From contig LSRX01000058.1 in the NCBI GenBank assembly GCA_001939145.1, positions 640,275-704,274 on the forward strand: a stretch of 64,000 bases of DNA, read 5' to 3'. This document shows, piece after piece, positions 54,120 to 64,000 of this stretch. Numbering within the stretch: position 1 is the stretch's first letter; each line of letters starts with the position of its first letter. Under the pieces are notes generated by a model. The model ran no database searches, was not told the DNA's origin, and saw nothing but the letters and a program-made list of their open reading frames with translations. This DNA comes from Symbiodinium microadriaticum. Its lineage: Eukaryota > Sar > Dinophyceae > Suessiales > Symbiodiniaceae. The translations under genes were made by a program, and so were the position numbers.

Positions 54120-54400
54120 CAGGGTTCAGGATTTGGGGTTTAGGGTTCAGGATGTTCAGGTTTTTGGGTTCAGGGTTTGAGGTTTAGGGGCTTTTTTTTT
54201 CTCATATTTGGGGGGGGGGGGCCTCGCCTTGAGGTTCACGGCTTGCTGAGGGTGTAGACATGATTTTTTTCGGTAGTATCCCTAAACCCTAAAGTCCCGC
54301 ATCCCTAATCCCTAAACCCTACAACCCTAAACCCTAAACCCTAAAGCCCCTAAACCCTAAAACCCTGAAACCCTAAAACCCCAAACCCTACAACCTCAAA
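54120..54400. repeat. Facing telomere-type tracts, G-rich then C-rich
   Basis: Decayed GGGTTTAGGG phrases at 54120-54190 are followed after about 90 bp by CCCTAAACCC phrases at 54283-54395. The two arms are inverted relative to one another. Confidence 0.8.
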
Positions 54401-55302
54401 CGCAGAGCAGAGCATCGCAGGCTCGGATGTTGTGAAGATGCAGAGCTGTCGGCGCTGATTCTGGGACGTCATAACATAGGATTTGTAAGAGTTCCCGGGT
54501 CAAGGCTGTAGGGTTTAGGCGGTTTAGGAGTTTAGGGATAAGGACTTATTGTTGGGATCTTAATGATTGGAATGGTGCTTCTTTGAGGCATTTTATAGAA
54601 GCATAATAAGGAGCCCTCAGAGAACAAACTGTATGTAACTGTTCTGGCTTCTATGTTACACCGTCTTCCATCCAATGCGCCACCCTGAAATTTTGGCGAA
54701 AGGCCACGACGACACGAAGCCTGAACCCCTGATACCTGAAGTGCCTTTACAGATATGTAGTGGGAAGAAGCTGTCTACCAGGATACCTGGCCTAATCGGA
54801 AGCTTTCGGCCCGCGACACGCCATCACAACTCAGACTGCCACCGAAATATAGCCGAGGCTGGCTCGTAGGGTACTGTAGTATCCCAAACCGACGCGCAGT
54901 AAAGGCCTTCCATGTCGAGGACTGCTGCGGCCAGGCGTTCCTTCTCTGCCTCTGCCCACCCGCAAAAAAAAAATCCAAAACCATCCCCTGGTTTGGGAGG
55001 GCTGTGGGCCTGGAGCCTCAGCCGCGAAACTCTGCACTGCACGACTCAATCCCGAGGTCTGCTTTCCCAGTGCCAGTGCGGCGATAGAGTTGGCTTTAGG
55101 TGGAGCAAGACTGCGTCTCCAGGGACTAAATCAGTGCAGAAGGGCGGGGGTTCCGAGCTCTTTTTACCTTGGGATCTCAAGCTTGGCTTCGTTTAGGGAT
55201 CCAGCGTCCCATCTCAAGCGCAAGATGCCTTGACAACCTAATAATCTAATATTTGGGGGGCCTTGATAGTTAGAATAGGTTTTTGGGGGGTCCTTTATAG
55301 TG
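54401..55302. other. Non-coding, no gene recognised
   Basis: Short overlapping frames only. Confidence 0.45.
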
Positions 55303-55304
55303 TA

Positions 55305-55356
<52 letters not shown>

Positions 55357-55362
55357 TTATTC

Positions 55363-55395
<33 letters not shown>
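55303..55395. repeat. ATT trinucleotide microsatellite
   Basis: (ATT)n with CTT interruptions, ending TATATATA. Confidence 0.95.
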
Positions 55396-57169
55396 GGAAC
55401 CTGCAAAATCATCTAGGAAATTGCTGGGGACCTTTTCATTACTGTGGAACTGATGGGATTTGCCATCGCTACCAACGGCAAGCCTTCAGCCGGACCCGAA
55501 GAGGAATGTGCGCTCATGCAGGGGCCTTCATATTTAGAAGAGGGTCTTTGGAGCCCATTCTACTATACTTGTAATGAGGACCCCTAAGGAATTTTTTTTG
55601 GTAATTATTTAAGCTTCCATATTAGGGCCTAATATCAAGGTTCAGGGCTTTTCCCAAATCCAACAGACACCGAACCCGGCGCACTGAATTGTCAGAGAGG
55701 TTGGGCAATCAATCGTAAAGAGAGCGCCGATAGCCCTGAAGCCCAAATCAAAACCCTGGACGAGCAAAGCCTCGCTCCAGCTGAAACCCCGGGGTCACAC
55801 GAGCCCTTCTGCCAAGTACCCCGACAAGGGATGCCCAAGTTGGAGAAACGAGAATATCAAGCCACAGTCTGCAGCACCGATACGCCACCTGGCAGCGACG
55901 AACCTCATTCTGCCATCGCTCGGCCATCTTCTCTGCATCCTGGCAAGCTTGGAGCCATGTTACCGGAGGGAGATCCTCAACGAGGACGAGGACGACGACG
56001 ACCATGACCTCTACCACTGCCACTATACCACTACACCAAGAGGTCAATATCCTGCTGCCACTTCTATTTCTACTACTCTGGCCACTAGCCACCCCTGCTG
56101 CTATTGCCACCACCAGCACTGCTTGGACTGGTCTTCTGAGTAGGCTAGGTTGGTCGATGTGCGTGCCGCCCTTTGGTACATGTTTCACACATCACAAAAC
56201 CACATTTTCAAACGGGGGCCGGCACAAGGGGGCGCCTTTCGCTAATCCTTTCATCATGGGCGCATGTTTGAGATGATGCCCCACATGTCACCCTGATCCA
56301 TGTCTCCTTGTGTAGCGCTTAAAGCCGCGCACTGGTTCTTATCAACAACATGATTGGGCTTTGGCTTCAACACGCATGTGCGAAACACATGACAGTGCCC
56401 TTCACTCTCACACGGTATGAGAAAAGCTGCAATAACTCATGCCCCTCCGAAACATGCCACACTGTTGTGCCCGTGACCTGCTGCTTCTTCTCCGCCATGA
56501 TGGCAGTGGTCTGCCTCTCTTTCACATACTGCTGTACCTGATAAAACGTAGGTCGACCAACACAGTGTCTAACGCGAAGTGGAGCTGCTACTGCCCGTGG
56601 TTACCAGGTTACCATCGCGACAATGACAGCAGGTTCTAACCAGGTCAGTGGGGCGAGGTCAGGCACTGTGACGGCTGTGAGGAGGAGAGCGGGCAATATC
56701 AGAACAGCGAAACCGAGACCAGAAACTATCTCTCTTCCCACAGCCACTCTGTTGTTACAACCGAAGGTACTCATGATTCAACGAGAAGCATCATTACGAG
56801 AGTTCCAAACTCTTACTCTCATGACCATGAGCTTCTGGGTAGGGGTGGCAACAGTCGTGGTGATAGTAGCAGAAGTACGTATTAGCCGTACCACTACCTC
56901 TACCCCTGCCCCTGCGACTGCGCCTGCGCATACTACTACGACCGCTGCTGCTAGTCCTTACTCCCACCCCACCGCTGCCCTCCTTTAATAGCAGCAACAG
57001 GTTTCTTGGCCCGCAACCCCCCGGATCTTAATGTTGAGCCCAAATGGCCCCAAAAAGCGACAGGTCCGAGTAGTAACAATCCTGCATGACCCGATGGCCT
57101 TTCCAACGCTGAAATCGAGGTGAGGGGAGAAGCAGTAGGGGTCTTCGCTGACACAGTTGTTGGAAAGGA
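55396..57169. other. Non-coding, no gene recognised
   Basis: Short frames under 150 codons. A short element-like stretch at 55565-55630 shares words with 26120-26175 (see findings). Confidence 0.45.
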
Positions 57170-57491
57170 TTCGTACCATCCACTATATTGCTGCTTCTAC
57201 TTCCACTTCTGCGACCACGCCTGCGCCTGCAAGTGCGACTGCGGCTGCCACTGCGAATACGACCACAACAATTACTACGATTACGCATACCAATACGACT
57301 TTGACTATGGCTACGGCTATAGGCAAAGCGGCTGCTGCTGCTGCTGCTGCTCATGCTACTGCTGCTGCTACTGCTTGCTGCTGCTACTGCTACTGCTACT
57401 GCTACTGCCACTGCCACTGCCACTGCCAATACCACTACCACGACCACTACCACTACTACTACTCCTACTCCTACTCCTACTCCTACTACCA

Positions 57492-57575
<84 letters not shown>

Positions 57576-57634
57576 TTACTACTACTACTACATCTACAAC
57601 TACAACTACAACTACAACTACAACTACAACTACA

Positions 57635-57722
<88 letters not shown>

Positions 57723-57725
57723 TTT
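57170..57725. repeat. Compound CTG/CTA/CTACAA microsatellite
   Basis: CTGCTG, then CTGCTA, CTGCCA, then long (CTA)n, (CTACAA)n near 57590-57635 and (CTA)n again to 57722. It generates homopolymer-like frames (poly-V, poly-L, poly-Y, poly-T) that are not genes. Confidence 0.95.
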
Positions 57726-58467
57726 TCATTCCAATCGCAGCCCGTCGCTCAGCTTGGCGTCAGGTACGCGGCAGTGCATTGCACCGGTGCTTCAAGAGCA
57801 CTGAAACCACATGGGCAAGTTCCGCTACGAATAGCTGCAAACTTGCGTCCTACTCAACCTGTCCAGGACTTAGTCTGAAGTTGAGGGAGAAAACATCTGT
57901 GATGGGGGGCACTACAGTGACTCGCCGCATCGCGCAGCTTGCCGCATTGTCCCCATCCCTCACAGCATGAAAGCAGAAGTGAAAGGGCAGAAATTAATTA
58001 AAAACGTGCTTGTTGCAACATTTGGATAGCAACCACAGCCTACTCAAAGCAGCATGCTACAAAGAGCAGCCCAAAAACCACTACAGGCCAAATTCAGCCT
58101 AATGGTCAGCTCCATGCATCACACTCAGAAGCCTCAAACTAGGAAACAGTAGGGGCCGAAACCGGCACCACTAGGCTCACTCCAGAGATTTCAGCACCCA
58201 AGGGAGGTCTGGCTGCAGAGCATCGCCGGATCACAGGTTTCTCGCACTTACTAACTGTGACCTGGAAGGACGCACACGTCAAAATCCAAACCACATCTCA
58301 AAGCTTACAAGGGGCCGGGTCCCAGCGCGGGCCATCCCATCCGAGGAAGGGGTAGGTTGCCGCCGCCGGCTTTTGATCAGCATTCGGGACAAGGTAGTGA
58401 TGATCTGCGGCTAAACACCCATCGGGTACTTGAAAGACACAGAAGGAGCGCAATGTCTGAAACAAGC
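57726..58467. other. Non-coding, no gene recognised
   Basis: Ordinary composition and no frame of note. Confidence 0.45.
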
Positions 58468-59637
58468 TCACGCGAGAGGCCGGCTGCAGAGGCTCGAGCA
58501 CAGTGGCCAAAATGGCACACTAAACTTCATGAGATGAGCGCCCAACGGACTGTGATGCAGAGCAATCCCATAGGCTTGTTTTTTTGCCTGCTGCAGTAAG
58601 AGCACGGTATGACGGGGCCGAAGGGGCGGCACCCCTTGTACCCTTTGTAGCAACCCACAGGCAACGTCGTCCATCAACAAGTGCTGCAGCAACTCAAACT
58701 GTGGAGCAACCAACAGCCACTGCATCAGAGCTCCGTCGGCGCGACCCCATGCTTGGAGAGGAGGCCCCCGTTGCTCGTCACCTGCATGGCAGCAGTGGTT
58801 GCGCAAGCTTCGAGTGCAGTGCGCACGTCGCCACTGCATCAGAGCGCCGTCGGCACGACCCCATGCATGCAGAGGAGGCCCCCGTTGCTCGTCACCTGCA
58901 GGGCAGCAGTGGTAGTGTAAGCTTCGAGTGCAGTGCGCACGTCGCCACTGCATCAGAGCGCCGTCGGCACGACCCCATGCATGCAGAGGAGGCCCCCGTT
59001 GCTCGTCATCTGCATGGCTGTAGTGGCGGTATAGACCTTGAGCACTAAATCCCGCAATCCACCACTGCGGCAGGCAGCCGTCAGTACTTGGCGAAGCGCT
59101 CAGGCAGCAGTGTAGGGGCCATACAAGGCGAGGGCCAGACATGGCACCCCTATCCCTCAGACGAGCCAAAAGGCACTGTCTCTGGACGTTTTTGCACCAG
59201 TCGTGAGTAGGATCCTGCTTCCCATCAATGACCTGAATCCCGCTTTGCTTCGACACCTGATATCTCAGCAGAGAGACATAAGAGTTGTCTCCTCCAACTC
59301 CAGCGGGCAGAGTTGGAACCCTCACACTGTGAGAATCCTTTAGTTGTTGTATGGCAAGCGTGGAAATCATGAGGAATCTCACCCCGGACTTGGGACCGGG
59401 CCGGCTATTGGCATAGAGACGTATCCTGTCGATGCACATGGGGCAGCTTCTCTGCTCGCACCCAGAAGGCCGTGTGGTCCTTTCCCTGCCCTGCGTTGTC
59501 CGTAGCAGGCTGTGGGTCAAAGTGTGCTTGATAAGCATGCCCCTGCTCACCAGACTGGGCAGAGACGAGTCGGCCACCCATAGAAGCATGAGAAGCTGCT
59601 TGAGCATCGCAGAAGTCCACTGCTCTTTGTCAATCAT
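58468..59637 (-). CDS. Hypothetical protein with three 38-aa repeats, 389 codons
   Basis: A single frame uninterrupted for 389 codons. Residues about 200-313 are three copies of a 38-aa unit (DEQRGPPLHAWGRADGALMQ and following). I recognise no domain. A plus-strand frame (58584-59048) through the same repeat is also open and gives HDPMHAEEAPVARHLQGSSG repeats, so the strand is uncertain. The unit length is a multiple of 3, which preserves whichever frame is real. It could also be a non-coding minisatellite with a fortuitous frame. Confidence 0.3.
   Translation of the reverse strand: MIDKEQWTSAMLKQLLMLLWVADSSLPSLVSRGMLIKHTLTHSLLRTTQGRERTTRPSGCEQRSCPMCIDRIRLYANSRPGPKSGVRFLMISTLAIQQLKDSHSVRVPTLPAGVGGDNSYVSLLRYQVSKQSGIQVIDGKQDPTHDWCKNVQRQCLLARLRDRGAMSGPRLVWPLHCCLSASPSTDGCLPQWWIAGFSAQGLYRHYSHADDEQRGPPLHAWGRADGALMQWRRAHCTRSLHYHCCPAGDEQRGPPLHAWGRADGALMQWRRAHCTRSLRNHCCHAGDEQRGPPLQAWGRADGALMQWLLVAPQFELLQHLLMDDVACGLLQRVQGVPPLRPRHTVLLLQQAKKQAYGIALHHSPLGAHLMKFSVPFWPLCSSLCSRPLA
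58718..59040. repeat. 114-bp minisatellite, ~3 copies
   Basis: CACTGCATCAGAG starts copies at about 58718, 58832 and 58946, each 114 bp apart. Substitutions between copies are few. Confidence 0.9.
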
Positions 59638-59724
59638 GCAGAAAAGAGCTGGTCCATGGCATCGGCGCTACGCCGGTAGTAAAAAATCAATCCCGCTGCT
59701 GGGACGCATCTCAGCCGGACTGCT

Positions 59725-59727
<3 letters not shown>
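59638..59727. other. Non-coding spacer
   Basis: No feature seen. Confidence 0.4.
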
Positions 59728-59776
<49 letters not shown>

Positions 59777-60030
59777 GCTACTACTACTACGACGACGACT
59801 ACTACTACTACTACAGCAGCTACTACTGCTGCTCCTGCTGCTGCTACTACTGCCACTATTACTGCTACTACTGTTACTGCTACTGCTACTGCTACTGCTA
59901 CTGCTACTGCTACTGCTACTGCTACTGCTACTGCTACTACTACTACTACGACGACGACTACTACTACTGCTACTGCTACTGCTACTACTGCTTCGCCTAC
60001 GACTACGCCGACGACGACTAAGACAAAAAT
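59728..60030. repeat. CTA/CTG trinucleotide microsatellite
   Basis: (CTA)n with CGACGA interruptions, then (CTACTG)n, then (CTA)n and (CGA)n. Long poly-T and poly-V frames are artefacts. Confidence 0.95.
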
Positions 60031-60300
60031 ATGAAAACTACTATCTGTGCGTGACGCTCGAGGGCACACGCTCGATCTTCTGGCTCATTTCGAGCCTAAG
60101 CACGTCAGATTGGCTAAGAGTTTAAGACTGGTCATGATCAAGTCTGAGCTTAAGATGAATGATGATTCGCGACAACTGGCAACTGTTGTTTTGGCAAGGC
60201 TAGCAGCTGTAACAGCAACAACAACAACAGCAGGAGGAGAAGGACTAACAAGTAGTAAAAGTAGCAGCAGCAGTAGCATGTAGCTCTCGGAGCAGTCGTA
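60031..60300. other. Non-coding with CAACAG words
   Basis: A short spacer between two oppositely oriented TAC/GTA microsatellites. Confidence 0.5.
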
Positions 60301-60339
60301 GTCTTAGTAGTACTCGTAGTTGTGGTTGTAGTATTAGTC

Positions 60340-60383
<44 letters not shown>

Positions 60384-60412
60384 TGTAGTAGTAGTAGTAG
60401 TAGTAGCAGATC
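60301..60412. repeat. GTA trinucleotide microsatellite
   Basis: (GTA)n, the reverse complement of the TAC arrays at 57640 and 59728. Confidence 0.95.
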
Positions 60413-63400
60413 AGAAGGACAAGAACCTCTACTTCCACAAAAAAGGCTCAGTCAACTCCGCAGAAACTCCGCATGTCCTCCGTTAACGATCCTTCTTTCA
60501 GGAAGCTATCGTAATCGAAGGCATGGTGCCTGGTCAAGTCTCCGTAACCGATTGTCCTCTTGAGAAACCTATCATGCTAAAGGAGGCCTATTACAACTTC
60601 GAAAGAACCCCCCAGTTATCCCCAGCATTTATGCGAAAGAATGCCTCGTTGGGGCTGAGCGCGAAGCTCTTGCTCGTCCATGATCTTCCTGATGCCGGAT
60701 TTCGTGTCTGGGGATGACGGTGGAAGGAGTAAGTATGGTGAGTATGGCTTGGGACTTTACAGTTTCGGAAATCGACCATGTAGAAAAACGGATAGATAGG
60801 ATCGACCGATAGATTCCGATAGATCGATACATCGATGGATAGGTACACGCACGCAAACGTACGGGCCATGAGCGGATCCCAGAGCGAGTTCCTTCAGCAA
60901 GTGGCCTTTGTTGCACTGGGTCGAAGTCGAAGCTGAAAGGCCTATAAAATTTGGGATCGACAGAATCGATCAAGGCTTTGGGGTCAGGGTTTGGCTTTGC
61001 AGTTCAAGGTTTAGGGTTTCGGGGCACGGCACGGGCAAACTATGACAAAATTCCAGCGTTCGTCTGCCACTCTTGGAACATTGCGAAGCCCCACGCTCTC
61101 CTTATGCCTCTATGGAGTGTTGCCAAGAGGAGTGTTTCGTTGAAATAATAGAGTGACACAACAGACCGCGATCCAGCAGCAACAACGAGCCCATAGATGA
61201 ACCAAAGCCAGCAGCCGATCTTGCGGTGTGCACTGAAACACCACCAACACGCTACCAAAATGCCCGCTTCGCTCCCAACCACAACCCGTAATCACGCGAG
61301 TGCCCGTGTTGCCCTCCAGTCAGAAGCAGAAACCGCTTGAACATCTAGGTGTAGCACCACAAACCCTATGGGATGAAGACTTAAACAAAAACAGCGAGCC
61401 CGCTCGACTTAGTAAGAGTATGCTACATTACACCTTTCTTTCTACCCTGATACTACCCTGATACATGTATGCCAAGGCCCTTTATATTGGGGAATTCTTT
61501 TCATGGCCGCCCGCCTCATCTGCTCCAGCTTCTCTGCTCGGTCAAGACCTTCCCAGCGGTGTCGTGGGATAAAGGGGTTGTACTTCCATACTTTCTTTAT
61601 TATATGATTTGGGCACGCCTAAGAACTGCAATTCTACTTCTTGGGGCCGGAATGTCAAGGAGTCTGGGGGCTACCAGGACATGGCGTGGAGGAACATGCA
61701 ACTCAAAGCACGGCCTAAAGAGCCGGCCCCGGCAAAACAATGAACGACAACAACCAACAAGAACCAACAGCAGACAAGGACAAAAAGCACATGATGCGAC
61801 CATCAAGGAGACAAGCAAATGAGCACAAAAAGGGCGAAGCACAAAATTCAGCAGCTGAAAGGGTGGCATGGAAAACCATCACGCCGGACGAACAACAACA
61901 CACCCTGAAGGTTCCTGCAGTTTCCGATCTGGGGTATTACCGCCAAAATTATAGGACAGAAATACTCTGTTGACTCGGGCGCTCACACTTCTTCTCCAGC
62001 TCCTCACCTTTCTCCAGTGCTTCGTCGAGAGACCTGCAAGGTGGCAGTGTAGTATAGGGTTCAGGGTTGGGATGCTGGAGTAGTTGGATTCTGCATCTCT
62101 TGGTATCACAGTTGGATCCAACACCTGCCGTAAAAGGCACAAGCCCGACAGTAAGCTCTAACCTCGACCCTGCATCTTACCTTCGAAACCCCAAACCCTC
62201 GGCTGTAAACCCTAGACCCCGACCCCCTAAAAGTGCCTCTGCACGCACCTCTTCACTCCCACGTGCCCAGGGGCTGAGGAGTTTCGATCTGACACATTCG
62301 GGTTTAGGGTTGACGTTTTGGAAATAAGGGGAATATCCCCTAAACCCTAAACCCGGAACCCTATGATGCCCGTCATAGCAGACTCTGAATGCCCGTACGA
62401 CCCCAGAAGGATCTGAAGGAAAGGCCCCTAAGCGGAAACCCCCATTACTCGGGAGCCTGTCTTTCTTGGATATAAGGCTTTCAGATAACCGGGCATCCCA
62501 ACATATCGCCCAAATGCTAGAATCAAGTTAAGGTACCCCTTAATTGAGCAACGTTACCCCTAAACTGCAATACCTTCATTATTATGCTTACCCCTACACA
62601 ATCGATTCCCCAATTTCAGAACCCCCATGGCAGAGCCTCTGCATTGACTCGGCTTGCGCCTCCGCCGCATCGCGGCTGCGGGCCATCTCCTTCCGGGATA
62701 TCCCAGGTTGAGGTTTACGGCTTTTTGCAGCTTAAGGCTTCGGATGTTTATTTCGGGGGTTTTGGATGTTCGGGTTTAGGATTTCGGATTTTCGGTTTGA
62801 GGATGTAGGGATGTGGAGTTGGTGGTTCAAGTTGCAGGAAATACAACTCTTTCTGCGACATGCCAGGACGTTAAAGGTTTGTCCGGAAGGATGTTTGGCA
62901 CCGGCACCGGCAATCGCTTATTGCTCGCTTGCGTGATGTCTTGCAGACGTTTCGGGTTCTCTAAGAGCACTTCGCCAAAACGAGGAAGCCATGCCACAGA
63001 TGCGCTCCCACTACCCGGCTGTGCGTTACCGGAACCCAACCCCACCTGGGAGAGGTTGTTCTGGTGACAAGTCACGTGAGCCCGTCCTCCCCGCACCATG
63101 ACACTCGTCGACCTAGTCCGATACCACTTTCTGCAGCTCCGCGACTTCCGCCCCCATATTGGGCCCCTATCATGGGGCTTAGAATGGAACTCAAGCTCAA
63201 ACACCGAAATATCAAAACTTGAATCCTGAATCCTAAATTTCAAATCCGAGAACGCAACACCCCAAAAAGCCTCTCGCTCAGCACTCCATTCGTAGTCGAG
63301 GCGCTTCTGCAGAGTCTGAGCAGGAAGGTGAGTGTCAAGCTTTACCGATTTGGGGTTGGAAGGGTCTAGGTTCTTGGATTTGTAGGCTATAGGGCTTGAG

Positions 63401-64000
63401 AGTAGCTTTTCTCATGGGAAGCTTCTGCCGCAGAGACTCCTAAGTGGGACGAAATCTACAACCCCTACCCCCAGACGCGCCGGCAGGTTGCTACAACGTT
63501 TAGATTTTTTCAACACTGCTGGTTCGTTTTACCACCGCGTCTTTTTGACTGTGGCTAGCTCAACTCAGGGGTGCACATTAAGCCTTACGTTATACCGCAG
63601 CTCTGCCTATCATGCAAGGAAAATGTCTTTGCCTCCATCTCAATGAATGCTTGAACGTACTCCAGTTGTGCGTCGGGGATACCAACAAGCCTTGACACTG
63701 GTAGGCAAAGCCCCTGCACAGACTCTGAGACCGACCCCGACAGCCTCCAGCTGGCACACTTGGGATTCCTGGCTAACAACCATCATCCGCATTATCATCA
63801 TCATGATCATCATCATCATCGTCATCATCACCATCACCATATGTCACCGTCATCATCACCATCATGATCATGATATGACCCCAAGTGTACAACGCAGGAT
63901 AAACGTTCACCTAAGCCATGTAGGCACTAAAATGGCTTTGCGAAGTAGTCTCTGAGATTCGGATGTCAGCGGTCTGCAGCGACCGCTGACCACTAATTAG
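60413..64000. other. Non-coding, no gene recognised
   Basis: A GATAGATCGAT-type stretch at 60788-60845, telomere-like words at 60975-61020, 62300-62360 and 62770, and a CATCAT-rich run at 63780-63875. Frames are short and unrecognised. Confidence 0.5.

Noticed and set aside
57028..57970. Poly-V, poly-L, poly-Y and poly-T frames
   Set aside because: These are translations of CTA/CTG microsatellites.

Overview
The window looks like nuclear DNA of a photosynthetic dinoflagellate, most like Suessiales/Symbiodiniaceae. The reasons are as follows. (1) Three head-to-tail, intron-less, almost identical copies of a plastid-lumen protein gene carry a dinoflagellate-style bipartite leader. (2) Plant-type telomere words (TTTAGGG/CCCTAAA), intact or decayed, occur throughout the non-coding DNA on both strands. 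(3) A large retroelement carries the GEAxNPGP word that I associate with dinoflagellate retroelements. (4) Gene density is very low and simple repeats are abundant. Species cannot be named from the sequence alone.

Layout. 1-3925: a decayed retroelement-like ORF followed by a satellite field with a 724-bp higher-order repeat. 3926-21890: mostly non-coding, telomere-word-rich DNA with microsatellites, an assembly gap (13719-13864) and one anonymous ORF (7809-8831). 22036-25913: a strictly periodic array of 118 runs of (AT)8A, 17 nt each, separated by 117 different 16-nt spacers, with a fixed 33-bp period. 29691-32153: about 2.46 kb of pure TTACA repeat. 36063-38292: tandem array of three lumenal-protein genes on the minus strand, period 857 bp, cut by an N. 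38815-39114: ~119-bp satellite. 39115-46839: a complete tyrosine-recombinase retrotransposon on the minus strand. 46840-64000: microsatellites, degenerate minisatellites, a 698-bp gap bordered by a short AT-rich segment of foreign composition, and one or two anonymous ORFs.

The retrotransposon is the best-supported functional unit. Its ends form a split direct repeat pattern A1 - ORFs - B1 - A2 - B2. The 47-bp A copies and the 170-bp B copies are each identical to one another. It encodes a small ORF, a coiled-coil ORF, a GAG-like protein, and a Pol with reverse transcriptase, RNase H, a methyltransferase-like domain and a tyrosine recombinase, in that order, with catalytic residues in place and no stop. 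The first three ORFs are linked by two identical-geometry junctions (TGA, 5 nt, ATG), which suggests stop-and-restart translation. The A2/B1 junction contains an inverted repeat around a 5-nt core and predicts both the circular-intermediate recombination site and the empty target site.

The two most unusual observations are the 33-bp AT-run array and the multi-ORF split-direct-repeat retrotransposon. The array's spacers, read end to end, look like ordinary local sequence interrupted every 16 nt. It also lies exactly between two single-N assembly joins, so an artefact must be excluded first.
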